DNA of 64,000 nucleotides from Massilia sp. Leaf139 (lineage in GTDB: Bacteria > Pseudomonadota > Gammaproteobacteria > Burkholderiales > Burkholderiaceae_D), in assembly GCF_001424165.1 (NCBI RefSeq), contig NZ_LMOJ01000022.1:149882-213881 (forward strand), read 5' to 3'. The position numbers and the translations under genes are program-made. The notes beneath the pieces are model-generated. The model was not told the origin of the DNA, made no database searches, and worked only from the letters and a program-made list of their open reading frames with translations. Shown here in pieces: positions 44,072 through 55,821 of the stretch (position 1 is its first letter; every line of letters begins with the position of its first letter).

Positions 44072-44885
44072 CGCCTCACCGACCGGAGCGTCATCGATCG
44101 ACGCGCGCGCGCTGCTGGCCGAGCCGCCCATGCTGTGCGTGTCGATCCACGACGTCGCCCCCGCCACCTGGGAAGAATGCGCGCGCCTGGCGCGGGCAAT
44201 GCGCCGCGACGCAGACATTCGCCTGACCTGGCTGGTGGTGCCGCGCTACCACGGGCGCGCGAGCGACGAGCATGCCGAGCGGGCGATGCGCGCCGGGCTG
44301 GACTCGGCGCTGGCGCGCGGCGACGAACTGGCGCTGCACGGCTACACCCATCTCGACACCGGCGACCAGGCGGCCAGCCTGGGCCAGCGCTTCCTGCGCG
44401 GCGTCTATACCCGCAGCGAAGGCGAGTTCGCGGCGCTGGCCGCCGCCGAGGCGCGCGAACGCATCGCGCTCGGCCTCGAATGGTTCCGCCAGCGCGACTG
44501 GCCGGTGTCGGGCTTCGTGCCGCCGGCCTGGCTGCTGGGCGAGGATTCCTGGCGGGTACTGCCCGAATTCGCGTTTTCCTACACCACCACCTTCGCGCGC
44601 TTCCACCTGCTGCGCCAGGGTCGCTCGGTGTTCGCGCCCTCGCTGGTCTACACGGCGCGCAATCGTACCGGACGGGCGCTGTCGCCGCTCGCCGCCAGCG
44701 CCGCCGCGCTCTGCATGGCGCGCGCGCCGCTGATGCGCCTCTCCCTGCACCCGCCCGACGTGCGCCACCCGCACCTGATCGCCCACGCCCAGCGCCTGGT
44801 CGAGCGCATGCTGGCGACGCGCGAAGCCGTCACCAAGGCCGAGTGCGCGCGCAGGCTGCTAGCGCTGCCAGGTACAACCGCGTGA
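44058..44885 (+). CDS. DUF2334/polysaccharide deacetylase-like protein
   Basis: This 275-residue protein resembles the NodB-fold DUF2334 family: LCVSIHDVAPATWEEC carries the metal-binding His-Asp, and ELALHGYTHLDTG the second His motif, with a late RLSLHPPDVRHP. Family relatives remove acyl groups from glycans. A GTG start inside the end of the glycosyltransferase gene couples translation. No signal peptide is apparent. Followed by the 101-bp palindrome copy C. Confidence 0.8.
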   Translation: MLPTDASPTGASSIDARALLAEPPMLCVSIHDVAPATWEECARLARAMRRDADIRLTWLVVPRYHGRASDEHAERAMRAGLDSALARGDELALHGYTHLDTGDQAASLGQRFLRGVYTRSEGEFAALAAAEARERIALGLEWFRQRDWPVSGFVPPAWLLGEDSWRVLPEFAFSYTTTFARFHLLRQGRSVFAPSLVYTARNRTGRALSPLAASAAALCMARAPLMRLSLHPPDVRHPHLIAHAQRLVERMLATREAVTKAECARRLLALPGTTA

Positions 44886-44920
44886 GCATTTCAGTCAGCC
44901 AGGTGCCCAAACAGGCCTTA

Positions 44921-45021
44921 GAGCCTGTGAAAAAATTGTCAGGGCAAGGCGCGCCGACGAAGACAGTACGAGGGTACGGCGAGGAGGTGCAACGCAGCCA
45001 TGACGATTTTTTCACAGGCTC
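44921..45021. repeat. 101-bp imperfect palindrome, copy C (inverted)
   Basis: Outer arms GAGCCTGTGAAAAAAT and ATTTTTTCACAGGCTC are exact complements. The core is the reverse orientation of copies A and B. It lies between convergent genes, so it may serve as a terminator on both strands. Confidence 0.8.
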
Positions 45022-45113
45022 GTAGGGGTGGTCGAGGCCAATGGCCTCGACCACGGCTTCACCGGGCGGTTCTCCTGCCCACGCGTCCACATCCCGCTGC
45101 AGCGGGTAGACGC

Positions 45114-45392
45114 CTACCAGCCCCGCCCCCAAAACCCGCCGCCCCAATACCGTGGCCCCCAGGGGCCATAGCCGGCGTGTGTGCCATAGCGTTGCACCTC
45201 GTCCTTCGTGCTCAGGCTGATGATGCAGTTACGCCATTGGTCGGATTGCTGGGTGTAGCCAAGACGGTCGCAGGCCGGGCCGTAGACGGCGATCATCTCC
45301 GTCATTTCCGCCTGCTTGCGCGCCGCGCGTTCTTGCGGAGTGGCGCAGGCGCTCAGCAGCAGTGCTGCCGCCAGTACGATGGTGGTACGCAT
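45114..45392 (-). CDS. small lipoprotein
   Basis: This 92-residue protein has a lipobox signal peptide (MRTTIVLAAALLLSAC, Cys16), a helix rich in Arg, Ala and Glu, one Cys pair (CDRLGY...NCI) and a Gly/Trp/Tyr-rich C-terminus (YGPWGPRYWGGGFWGRGW). AAGGAG precedes the ATG at 45392 and decides it. It should sit in the periplasm or outer membrane. The function is unknown. Confidence 0.75.
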   Translation of the reverse strand: MRTTIVLAAALLLSACATPQERAARKQAEMTEMIAVYGPACDRLGYTQQSDQWRNCIISLSTKDEVQRYGTHAGYGPWGPRYWGGGFWGRGW

Positions 45393-45573
45393 TGCGAGCT
45401 CCTTTGCAGTGGATTTCACTGGTTTCGAGCTTAGCGCAAGATGCAGAACACTGCTCGAACCGTCCAATCGGACACCCCTCAGCCATCCTGCGGCGGAGAA
45501 CGCGCAGCCGCGGCTTTCTCGAGGATGGGTTTTCTGGCAAGATCATCCGCAAAACGACAACAAAGGGGATGCG

Positions 45574-47991
45574 ATGCGGTCACGCCGCTGGAAAACCTGG
45601 ATCGGACGGGTCGTCCTGATCCTGCTGGGATGCCTGTTGCTGGCGATCCTGGCCGCATGGCTGCTGCTGCGTGCCAGCCTGGCGCAGCGCGAGGGCGAGC
45701 GCGTCGCGCCGCTGCTGGCGGCGCCCGTCACGGTCGCGCGCGACGACGCCGGCGTGCCGCTGATCCGCGGCGCCAACCGGCTCGATCTCGCCTATGCCAC
45801 CGGTTTCGTGCATGCCCAGGAGCGCTACTTCCAGATGGATCTGCTGCGCCGCACGGCGGCCGGCGAGCTGGCCGAGCTGTTCGGCCCGCGCGCGCTGCCG
45901 CTCGACCGGGCGCGGCGCCTGCACCGGTTCCGCCCGCGCGCCGCAAAGGCGCTGGCATCGCTGCCGCCGGCCGACCGCGCCTTCGTCGACCGCTATGTCG
46001 CCGGCGTCAACGACGGCGTGAATGCGCTGGGTGCGCGTCCCTTCGAATACCTGCTGACCGGCACCACGCCGCGTCCCTGGCGCGCCGAGGATTCGCTGCT
46101 GGCGGTGTGGTCGATGTTCATCGATTTGCAGGGCAACCTGGAGCCGCGCGAACTGGCGCGCGGCTGGCTGCGCGCCCACAGCGACGATGCCCAGCTCGCC
46201 TTCCTGCTGCCGCAGGCGACGCGCTGGGATGCGCCGCTGGACGATGCCGCCACGCTGGCCGATGTCCCGTTGCCGCCGACCGCGCCCGCCTGGTGGGGCA
46301 GCACGCCTGCCCAGCCGATGCCGCAGACAACGCTGGCCGCGCTCGACCTCCTTGAACGCGGCGACATGGTCGGCAGTAACAACTATGCGATCGCCGGCAG
46401 CCGCAGCGCGAGCGGCGCCGCGATCGTCGCCGACGACATGCACCTGGGTCTGCAGCTGCCGAACATCTGGTACCGGCTGGCGCTGCTCTACCCGGACGGG
46501 CAGGGGATGGAAAGGCGGCTGGTCGGGGTGACGCTGCCGGGCGCGCCGCCGCTGATCATCGCCGGCAGCAATGGCAAGGTCGCCTGGGGCTTCACCAACA
46601 GCTATGGCGACTACCTGGATCTGGTCGAACTGGGCATCGATGACGCGCATCGAGGCCAGGTGCGTACGCCGGACGGCTGGGAACGGCCGGTCGCGCATGA
46701 GGAGCTCATCGCGGTCAAGGGCGGCGCGGCCGAGCGCCTCCTCGTACGGGAAACGGCTTTCGGGCCGATCCGCGCCGTCGGCGGCAAATCCTACGCGCTG
46801 CACTGGGTCGCGCACGAACCCGGCGCCCTGAACCTGAACCACCTGCGCCTGGAGGACGCCGCGACGCTGGACGCTGCCCTGTCGATCGCCGCCACCGACG
46901 GCATTCCGGCCCAGAATTTCGTCGCCGGCGACGCCACCGGCAATATCGGCTGGACGATCGCCGGCCGCCTGCCGCAGCGGCTGCGCGCGGACGCCGCGAC
47001 GAGTTTCCCATTGGCGCCAGGCGGGACTCCGACCTGGAAGGGCCTGCTCCCGCCCGAACAGTATCCGCGCGTGGTCAATCCGCCCGGCGGCCAGCTCTCG
47101 ACCGCCAACAGCCGCCAGTTGCTGGGCCCGGGCAGCGCGCTGATCGGCGACGGCGGCGCCGACCTCGGTGCGCGCAGCAGCCAGCTGCGCGACCGCCTGC
47201 GCCTGCTGGGGCCGCGCACCGACGAAGCGCTTGCCTTTGCCGCCGCGCTGGACGACCGCGCACTGTTCATCGCCGGCTGGCGCGAGCGTGCGCTGGCCGT
47301 GCTCGACAAGGATGCCCTGCAGGGCCAGCCGCGCCGCGCGGCCTTCCGCCAGCTGCTGGCGACCAGCTGGAATGGCCGCGCGGACGTCGACTCGGTCGGC
47401 TACCGCCTGGCGCGCAACTTCATGTGGGCGCTGCACGACAACCTCTTCGCCGGCGCCAATGCGCAGCTGGCGGCGCTCGATCCGAAGGCGACGGTGGCGG
47501 CCGCCAACCCGCGCTGGCCGGCGGTGCTGGCGCGCCTGCTCGACGCGCAGCCGGCCGGCTGGCTGCCCGCGGGCCAGCGCGACTGGCGCGCGGTGCAGCT
47601 GGCGGCGGTCGACCGCGTCATCGCGGCCTTCGAGCGCGAGGGTGTACCGCTCGAGAAGGCGACCTGGGGCGCGCGCAACACGGCGGCGATCGCCCATCCG
47701 ATCGCACTGGCGGTTCCGGCGCTGGGAGGTTTGCTCGGCGTGCCGCCCGACCAGCTCGCGGGCGACGCCCACATGCCGCGCGTGGCCGGGCCGAAGTTCG
47801 GACAGTCGCAACGCTTGACGGTGTCGCCAGGGCGCGAGGAGGCGGGGCTGTACAACATGCCGGGCGGGCAGAGCGGCCATCCGCTCTCCCCGTATTTTCT
47901 ACGAGGGCATGCCGACTGGGTGCAGGGGCGGCCGGTGCCGCTGCTGCCGGGGCCGGCGCGTCACACACTGACGCTGGCGCCGGCGCGTTGA
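45574..47991 (+). CDS. penicillin acylase family protein
   Basis: This 805-residue Ntn-hydrolase precursor has an N-terminal membrane helix (about 11-33). The A-chain region includes TVARDDAGVPLIRG and YATGFVHAQERYFQMDLLRR. The autocatalytic cleavage site is before Ser268 in GDMVGSNNYAIAGSRSASG, where Ser becomes the N-terminal nucleophile. The B chain contains DDMHLGLQLPNIWYR and GLYNMPGGQSGHPLSPYF. Members cleave amides, including penicillins or acyl-homoserine lactones; the substrate here is not known. AAAGGGG precedes the ATG. It is convergent with the GGDEF-EAL gene, 7 bases between stops. Confidence 0.9.
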   Translation: MRSRRWKTWIGRVVLILLGCLLLAILAAWLLLRASLAQREGERVAPLLAAPVTVARDDAGVPLIRGANRLDLAYATGFVHAQERYFQMDLLRRTAAGELAELFGPRALPLDRARRLHRFRPRAAKALASLPPADRAFVDRYVAGVNDGVNALGARPFEYLLTGTTPRPWRAEDSLLAVWSMFIDLQGNLEPRELARGWLRAHSDDAQLAFLLPQATRWDAPLDDAATLADVPLPPTAPAWWGSTPAQPMPQTTLAALDLLERGDMVGSNNYAIAGSRSASGAAIVADDMHLGLQLPNIWYRLALLYPDGQGMERRLVGVTLPGAPPLIIAGSNGKVAWGFTNSYGDYLDLVELGIDDAHRGQVRTPDGWERPVAHEELIAVKGGAAERLLVRETAFGPIRAVGGKSYALHWVAHEPGALNLNHLRLEDAATLDAALSIAATDGIPAQNFVAGDATGNIGWTIAGRLPQRLRADAATSFPLAPGGTPTWKGLLPPEQYPRVVNPPGGQLSTANSRQLLGPGSALIGDGGADLGARSSQLRDRLRLLGPRTDEALAFAAALDDRALFIAGWRERALAVLDKDALQGQPRRAAFRQLLATSWNGRADVDSVGYRLARNFMWALHDNLFAGANAQLAALDPKATVAAANPRWPAVLARLLDAQPAGWLPAGQRDWRAVQLAAVDRVIAAFEREGVPLEKATWGARNTAAIAHPIALAVPALGGLLGVPPDQLAGDAHMPRVAGPKFGQSQRLTVSPGREEAGLYNMPGGQSGHPLSPYFLRGHADWVQGRPVPLLPGPARHTLTLAPAR

Positions 47992-47998
47992 GGGGCGC

Positions 47999-50167
47999 TC
48001 AAGGCGCCGGCAGCATCATGGGCAGCCGGCCCAGCATGTCCGTGATCACGTCGGCGCTCGACGGATGGCCGAGGAAGTAGCCTTGCACCAGGTCGCAGCC
48101 ATACTGTTCGAGCAGGATCAGCTGCTCGTCGGTCTCGACTCCTTCGGCCACCACCGCCATCTTGAGGCCATGTGCCATCGCGATGATGGCGCGCGTGATC
48201 GCCGCGTTTTCCGAGTCCTGCGGCAGGCCGCAAATGAAGCTGCGGTCGATTTTCAGGGCGCGCACATCGAAACGTTTTAGATAGTTCATCGACGAGTAGC
48301 CGGTGCCGAAGTCGTCGATCGAGAGATGGACGCCGATGCGGCGCAGCTGCTCCAGCGTGGCCAGGGTCGCCTTGGCGTCGTCCATCAGCGTGCCTTCGGT
48401 CAGCTCCAGTTCCAGCAGTTTCGGATCGAGTCCCGTCTCGTCGAGCGCGGAGAGCACGATCTGCGACAGGTTCTCGTCCTTGAACTGCTTGGCCGAGAGG
48501 TTCACCGCCATGCGCACCGAGCGGTGCAGGGCGCGCTGCCAGGCGCGCGCCTGGTCGCAGGCGGTGCGCAAAACCCATTCGCCGATCGGCACGATCAGGC
48601 CCGTCTCCTCGGCCAGCGGAATGAATTCGGTCGGCGAGATGATGCCGCGCTCCGGATGGCGCCAGCGTACCAGCGCCTCGACGCCGACGATTTCGAGCGA
48701 GCGCACGTCGAGCTGCGGCTGGTAGAGCAGGTAGAGTTCGTCGTTCTGCAGGGCTTTTCTCAGGCCGACTTCGAGCTTCACATGGCTCATGATCTGCATC
48801 GTCAGCGAGGAACTGTACAGCTTGGCGTTGTTCTTGCCGCAGTTCTTGGCGTGATACATCGCTGTGTCGGCGAACTTGAGCAGGGAATTACAATCATCGC
48901 CGTCTTCCGGGAACAGCGAGATGCCGATGCTGGCGGTAACAAAAATCTCGTTGCCGTCGATGAGGAAGGGGCGGCGCATCGCCTCCTTCACGCGGTGGGC
49001 GACGTTGAGCGCATGCTCCACGCGCTCCAGGTCTGGGATCAGTATCGTGAATTCGTCGCCGCCCAGGCGCGCCAGGTTGGTGGCGGAGGTTGCCGGTTCG
49101 ATCGTTCCCGCTTCGTCGGGCAGGGCTTCGCTGCGCGACACCAGGTCGCTGGGGCGGATCGTCTCGCGCAGGCGCTCCGAGACGATCTTCAGCAGGTGGT
49201 CGCCGACGTTGTGCCCGAGCGTGTCGTTGATGCGTTTGAAGGCGTCGAGATCCATGAACAGCACGGCGAACTTCTTGTTGCCGACTTTCGAGCGCTGCAG
49301 CTCGCGCTCCAGGGTCTCCAGGAATGCCTGGCGGTTCGGGATGCCGGTCAGGCTGTCGCAATAGGCCAGGCGCCGGATCTGCTCTTCGCTGCGCTTGCGT
49401 TCGCTGATGTCGCGCACCAGGCCCAGCACCTCGGAGGGGCTAGTCGCCACCAGGCGCGCCTCGAAATGCTGGGCCGCGCCGAAGCGCAGCAGTTCGTATT
49501 CGAGCGAGCGGATCTGCTGGGTGCGCAACACCTCGCTCAACTGCTCCATCACGCGCGCCGCGATCTCGCGCGGCAGCACCTCGGTGATGTGGCGGCCGAC
49601 GCAGCGCTCGCTGGTGAAGGGCACGGCGCCGTCGCGCTCGCGGCTCGGAAAGCCCCGGCCCGGCTCGTAGTCGAGATAGAAGCCGTCGCGGTTCATGCGG
49701 AAGAAGGTGTCCGGAATCGCGGCCAGTACGGCGCGGTTCTGGGCGTCGGCGATGCGCAGGCGCGCGATGGCGTCGCTCGCGCGCAGCACATACAGCACGC
49801 GGTGGCCGAGGATCGGCCAGTTGATCGGCTTGGAGACGAAGTCGGTGGCGCCGGCCTCGTAGGCGCTGGTGACGGCTTCGATGTCGTCACCGCCGGTGAC
49901 CATCACGATCGGCACAGAAGCGCCCGGCCCGTCGCCGCGGCGGATCGCGCGGCAGGCGGCGAAGCCGTCCAGGTGCGGCATTTCGACGTCCATCAGGATC
50001 AGGTCGGGCCGGCGCTCGCGCGCGAGCTGCAGCGCCAGGCGCCCGTCCTCGGCCTCGATGCCGTCCAGGCCGACCTGCTGCAGCATCTCGAGCATCAGGA
50101 GACGCATCACCGGATCGTCGTCGGCAACAAGCACGACACCGCGTTGTGGGGAAGGGGAGGCTGACAT
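47999..50167 (-). CDS. response regulator with PAS, GGDEF and EAL domains
   Basis: This 722-residue protein has a receiver domain (about 10-130, phosphoacceptor Asp60 in DLILMDVEMP), a PAS-like sensor (about 140-270), a GGDEF domain with intact RLGGDEF, a long insert near SEALPDEAGTIEP, and an EAL domain with EALVRW, NLSAKQF, DDFGTGYSS and EGVET. It makes or degrades c-di-GMP under control of a kinase. The hybrid kinase gene ends 10 bases upstream of its start, so the kinase and this output protein form an operon. Confidence 0.94.
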   Translation of the reverse strand: MSASPSPQRGVVLVADDDPVMRLLMLEMLQQVGLDGIEAEDGRLALQLARERRPDLILMDVEMPHLDGFAACRAIRRGDGPGASVPIVMVTGGDDIEAVTSAYEAGATDFVSKPINWPILGHRVLYVLRASDAIARLRIADAQNRAVLAAIPDTFFRMNRDGFYLDYEPGRGFPSRERDGAVPFTSERCVGRHITEVLPREIAARVMEQLSEVLRTQQIRSLEYELLRFGAAQHFEARLVATSPSEVLGLVRDISERKRSEEQIRRLAYCDSLTGIPNRQAFLETLERELQRSKVGNKKFAVLFMDLDAFKRINDTLGHNVGDHLLKIVSERLRETIRPSDLVSRSEALPDEAGTIEPATSATNLARLGGDEFTILIPDLERVEHALNVAHRVKEAMRRPFLIDGNEIFVTASIGISLFPEDGDDCNSLLKFADTAMYHAKNCGKNNAKLYSSSLTMQIMSHVKLEVGLRKALQNDELYLLYQPQLDVRSLEIVGVEALVRWRHPERGIISPTEFIPLAEETGLIVPIGEWVLRTACDQARAWQRALHRSVRMAVNLSAKQFKDENLSQIVLSALDETGLDPKLLELELTEGTLMDDAKATLATLEQLRRIGVHLSIDDFGTGYSSMNYLKRFDVRALKIDRSFICGLPQDSENAAITRAIIAMAHGLKMAVVAEGVETDEQLILLEQYGCDLVQGYFLGHPSSADVITDMLGRLPMMLPAP

Positions 50168-50177
50168 CGTGATTCCT

Positions 50178-53003
<2,826 letters not shown>

Positions 53004-53162
53004 GGAGGCGATCTGCAGGAGCGGCACGGCGATACGGGCCTGCGCCAGCTGTGCGCATGCCCTCCTTGCAGAAATGCAAATTCCTGCAGGAAAAAATATT
53101 ACGTGGGAGGGGGAGGGGTGGCTTTGCGTTGCCGCAAAGCGGGAGGGAAGGGTGCCGTAGGA

Positions 53163-53319
53163 TGGACGGCGCTGCCGTCCACTCCTTCCATGCGCGTGAT
53201 GAAATGCGCTAATTTTATGCGGGGGTTGCTGCTAACGATGTTCACCGGTTACGTGGGCACGAGTGCCCACGCTCCCGTGGCGGTTGTTGCTGACTCGAAG
53301 AGTCAGCAACAACCGCCAC
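53163..53319. repeat. three hairpins downstream of yjiX
   Basis: Hairpin 1: 53163-53181, TGGACGGC and GCCGTCCA. Hairpin 2: 53252-53271, CGTGGGCAC and GTGCCCACG. Hairpin 3: 53277-53319, 20-base perfect arms beginning GTGGCGGTTGTTGC with a GAA loop; it covers the last codons of yjiX and may end the cstA-yjiX transcript. Otherwise no gene is seen between 53028 and 53302. Confidence 0.7.
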
Positions 53320-53500
53320 TGCGTCCCGACCCATAACGCGCTTCCTGGCGCTCGCGGAAGAACTCCTCGTAAGTCATCGCCGGCTTGCCGGGATGCTCGC
53401 GCTCCATGTGCGCCAGGTAGGTGTCGTACTCAGGCAGGCCGACCATCAGGCGCATGCTTTGCCCGAGATAGCGGCCGGCCTGGGCGAGGGTGGAGAACAT
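53303..53500 (-). CDS. yjiX: YbdD/YjiX family small protein
   Basis: This 65-residue protein matches E. coli YbdD/YjiX throughout: FSTLAQAGRYLGQSMRLMVG, then MTYEEFFRERQEARYG and a C-terminal Cys-Cys. Family members are always paired with CstA-type pyruvate or peptide transporters; the exact role is unknown. The start ATG overlaps the cstA stop by one base. The end of the gene forms one arm of a perfect hairpin. Confidence 0.92.
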   Translation of the reverse strand: MFSTLAQAGRYLGQSMRLMVGLPEYDTYLAHMEREHPGKPAMTYEEFFRERQEARYGSGRSGGCC

Positions 53501-55566
53501 CACTGCACCTGTGGCGAAGGCGCGGCGACGAACGGCGATTCTTTCACCGTCGGGCTGCTGTTGTTACGCGCATTCATCACCGTGCGGATGCCATAGTAGA
53601 GCACCGCAAGGACGACGACCATGAAGAAGCCGGCCAGCGCCGCGTCCACGTAATCGTTGAAGATGATGCGGCGCATCTGGTCGAGCGACTTGGCCGGTGC
53701 CAGCACCTGGCCCTGGTCGAGCGCGGCCTGGAACTTCTGGGCGTGGGCCACGAAGCCGATCTTGACGTTTTCGTGGAAGATCTTCTGCCAGCCGGCGCTC
53801 AAGGTGCAGATCAGCAGCCAGATGGTCGGCACGACCGTCACCCAGGCGTATTTGCCGCGCTTCATCTTGAACAGCACGACGGTGCCCAGCATCAGCGCGA
53901 TCCCGGCCAGCATCTGGTTGGCAATGCCGAACAGCGGCCACAGGGTGTTGATGCCGCCCAGCGGATCGACCACGCCCTGGTACAGGAAATAACCCCAGGC
54001 CGCGACGCACAGGCCCGTGGCCAGCAGGTTGGCCGGCAGCGACTCGGTGCGCTTCAGGGCCGGCGAGAAGGTGCCCAGCAGATCCTGCAGCATGAAGCGG
54101 CCCGCGCGGGTGCCGGCGTCGACCGCGGTCAGGATGAAGAGCGCCTCGAACAGGATCGCGAAGTGGTACCAGAAGGCCATCATCGCCTGGCCGCCGACGA
54201 CGTTCGACAGGATGTTGGCCATGCCCACCGCCAGGGTCGGGGCGCCGCCGGCGCGCGAGATGATGGTGTGCTCGCCGACGTCCTTGGCCATCTGGGTCAG
54301 GGCATCCGGGGTGATGACGAAGCCCCAGCTCGAGACGGCCGCCGCCGCGCTTTCGGCCGTGGTGCCAAGCAGTGCCGCCGGCGCGTTCATCGCGAAATAA
54401 ATGCCTGGGTCGATGGTCGACGCGGCCACCAGGGCCATGATGGCGACGAACGATTCCATCAGCATCGCGCCATAGCCGATGAAGCGGGCGTGGGTCTCGT
54501 TCTCGATCATCTTGGGCGTGGTGCCCGAGGAGATCAGGGCGTGGAAGCCGGAGACGGCGCCGCAGGCGATGGTAATGAACAGGAAGGGGAAGAGGTTACC
54601 CGACCAGACCGGGCCGGAGCCGTCGACGAAGCGCGTCACGGCCGGCATCTGCATGTGCGGGGCGACCAGCAGGATGCCGATCGCCAGGGCCACGATGGTG
54701 CCGATCTTGAGGAAGGTCGACAGGTAGTCGCGCGGCGCCAGCAGCAGCCAAACGGGAATGACGGAGGCGACGAAGCCGTAGCCGATCAGCATCCAGGTCA
54801 GTTCGGTGCCGGTGAAGGTGAACATCGGGCCGAGGGTGGGCGAATCGTGCACCCACTGGCCGCCGACGATCGCCAGCATCAGCAGGATGAAGCCGATGAA
54901 GGAGATTTCGCCGATGCGGCCGACGCGCACGTAGCGCGAATAGACGCCCATGAAGAGCGCGATCGGAATCGTCGCCATCACGGTGAAGGTGCCCCAGGGC
55001 GAGCCGGTCAGGGCTTTCACGACGATCAGCGCCAGCACCGCGAGGATGATGACCATGATCATGAAGGTACCGAAGAGGGCGATGACGCCCGGGATCTCGC
55101 CCATCTCGGACTTGATCAGGTCGCCCAGCGAGCGGCCGTCGCGGCGCATCGACATGAACAGGACGATGAAGTCCTGCACCGCGCCGGCGAAGACGACGCC
55201 CGCCAGGATCCACATCATGCCCGGCAGGTAGCCCATCTGGGCCGCAAGCACGGGGCCGACCAGCGGCCCGGCGCCGGCAATGGCCGCGAAGTGGTGGCCG
55301 AAGAGCACGTACTGGTTCGTCGGCACGTAGTCGAGGCCGTCGTTGTATTTATAAGCTGGGGTCTGGCGCGTGGCGTCGAGTCCCATCACCTTGGTGGCGA
55401 TGTACAGGCTGTAGAAACGGTAGGCGATCAGGTAGACGCAGACGGCCGCCGCCACCACCCACACGGCGTTGATGGACTCGCCGCGGCGCAAGGCAACGTA
55501 AGCGAGCGCACCGGCGCCGAGAAGTGAGAGCGCCGCCCAGCCGAGTCGATTTCCGAGACTTTTCAT
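53500..55566 (-). CDS. cstA: CstA family carbon starvation protein, putative pyruvate/peptide symporter
   Basis: This 688-residue inner-membrane protein has about 16-18 helices and the CstA signature (PLVGPVLAAQMGYLPGMMWI, RRDGRSLGDLIKSEMGEIPG, SSGTTPKMIENET). E. coli relatives BtsT and CstA import pyruvate and also have a role in peptide use. The ATG at 55566 follows AGGAGCC; a longer frame upstream lacks a good site. yjiX follows with overlap. Ancestral regulation by Crp or a kinase is not visible here. Confidence 0.93.
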   Translation of the reverse strand: MKSLGNRLGWAALSLLGAGALAYVALRRGESINAVWVVAAAVCVYLIAYRFYSLYIATKVMGLDATRQTPAYKYNDGLDYVPTNQYVLFGHHFAAIAGAGPLVGPVLAAQMGYLPGMMWILAGVVFAGAVQDFIVLFMSMRRDGRSLGDLIKSEMGEIPGVIALFGTFMIMVIILAVLALIVVKALTGSPWGTFTVMATIPIALFMGVYSRYVRVGRIGEISFIGFILLMLAIVGGQWVHDSPTLGPMFTFTGTELTWMLIGYGFVASVIPVWLLLAPRDYLSTFLKIGTIVALAIGILLVAPHMQMPAVTRFVDGSGPVWSGNLFPFLFITIACGAVSGFHALISSGTTPKMIENETHARFIGYGAMLMESFVAIMALVAASTIDPGIYFAMNAPAALLGTTAESAAAAVSSWGFVITPDALTQMAKDVGEHTIISRAGGAPTLAVGMANILSNVVGGQAMMAFWYHFAILFEALFILTAVDAGTRAGRFMLQDLLGTFSPALKRTESLPANLLATGLCVAAWGYFLYQGVVDPLGGINTLWPLFGIANQMLAGIALMLGTVVLFKMKRGKYAWVTVVPTIWLLICTLSAGWQKIFHENVKIGFVAHAQKFQAALDQGQVLAPAKSLDQMRRIIFNDYVDAALAGFFMVVVLAVLYYGIRTVMNARNNSSPTVKESPFVAAPSPQVQ

Positions 55567-55821
55567 GGTGGCTCCTAAGGTTTTTCTTGTAGAGGTGCGG
55601 CGCATCCGCCGTGCTGCCGAGTCCGCCAGCGCGGGGTGGATGAGGAATCCGACCCGTATCTTGCCCTATTATGGAAAAGGCAAGCGCATGATTCTAACCG
55701 CCGGTGATAATCTTTTGACTACGTATTATCCCGTAGTAAATGTATCCATAAAGAAACATTTTCATTGCTTTTGGTCATCTGCTCGACTAATATTGTTCGA
55801 CTACCTACTCGGAAGACGCCG

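Noticed and set aside
45316..45573. 86-codon N-terminal extension of the penicillin acylase frame
   Set aside because: The upstream part overlaps the antisense of the lipoprotein gene and its promoter; the membrane anchor begins at the ATG at 45574 with a ribosome site.
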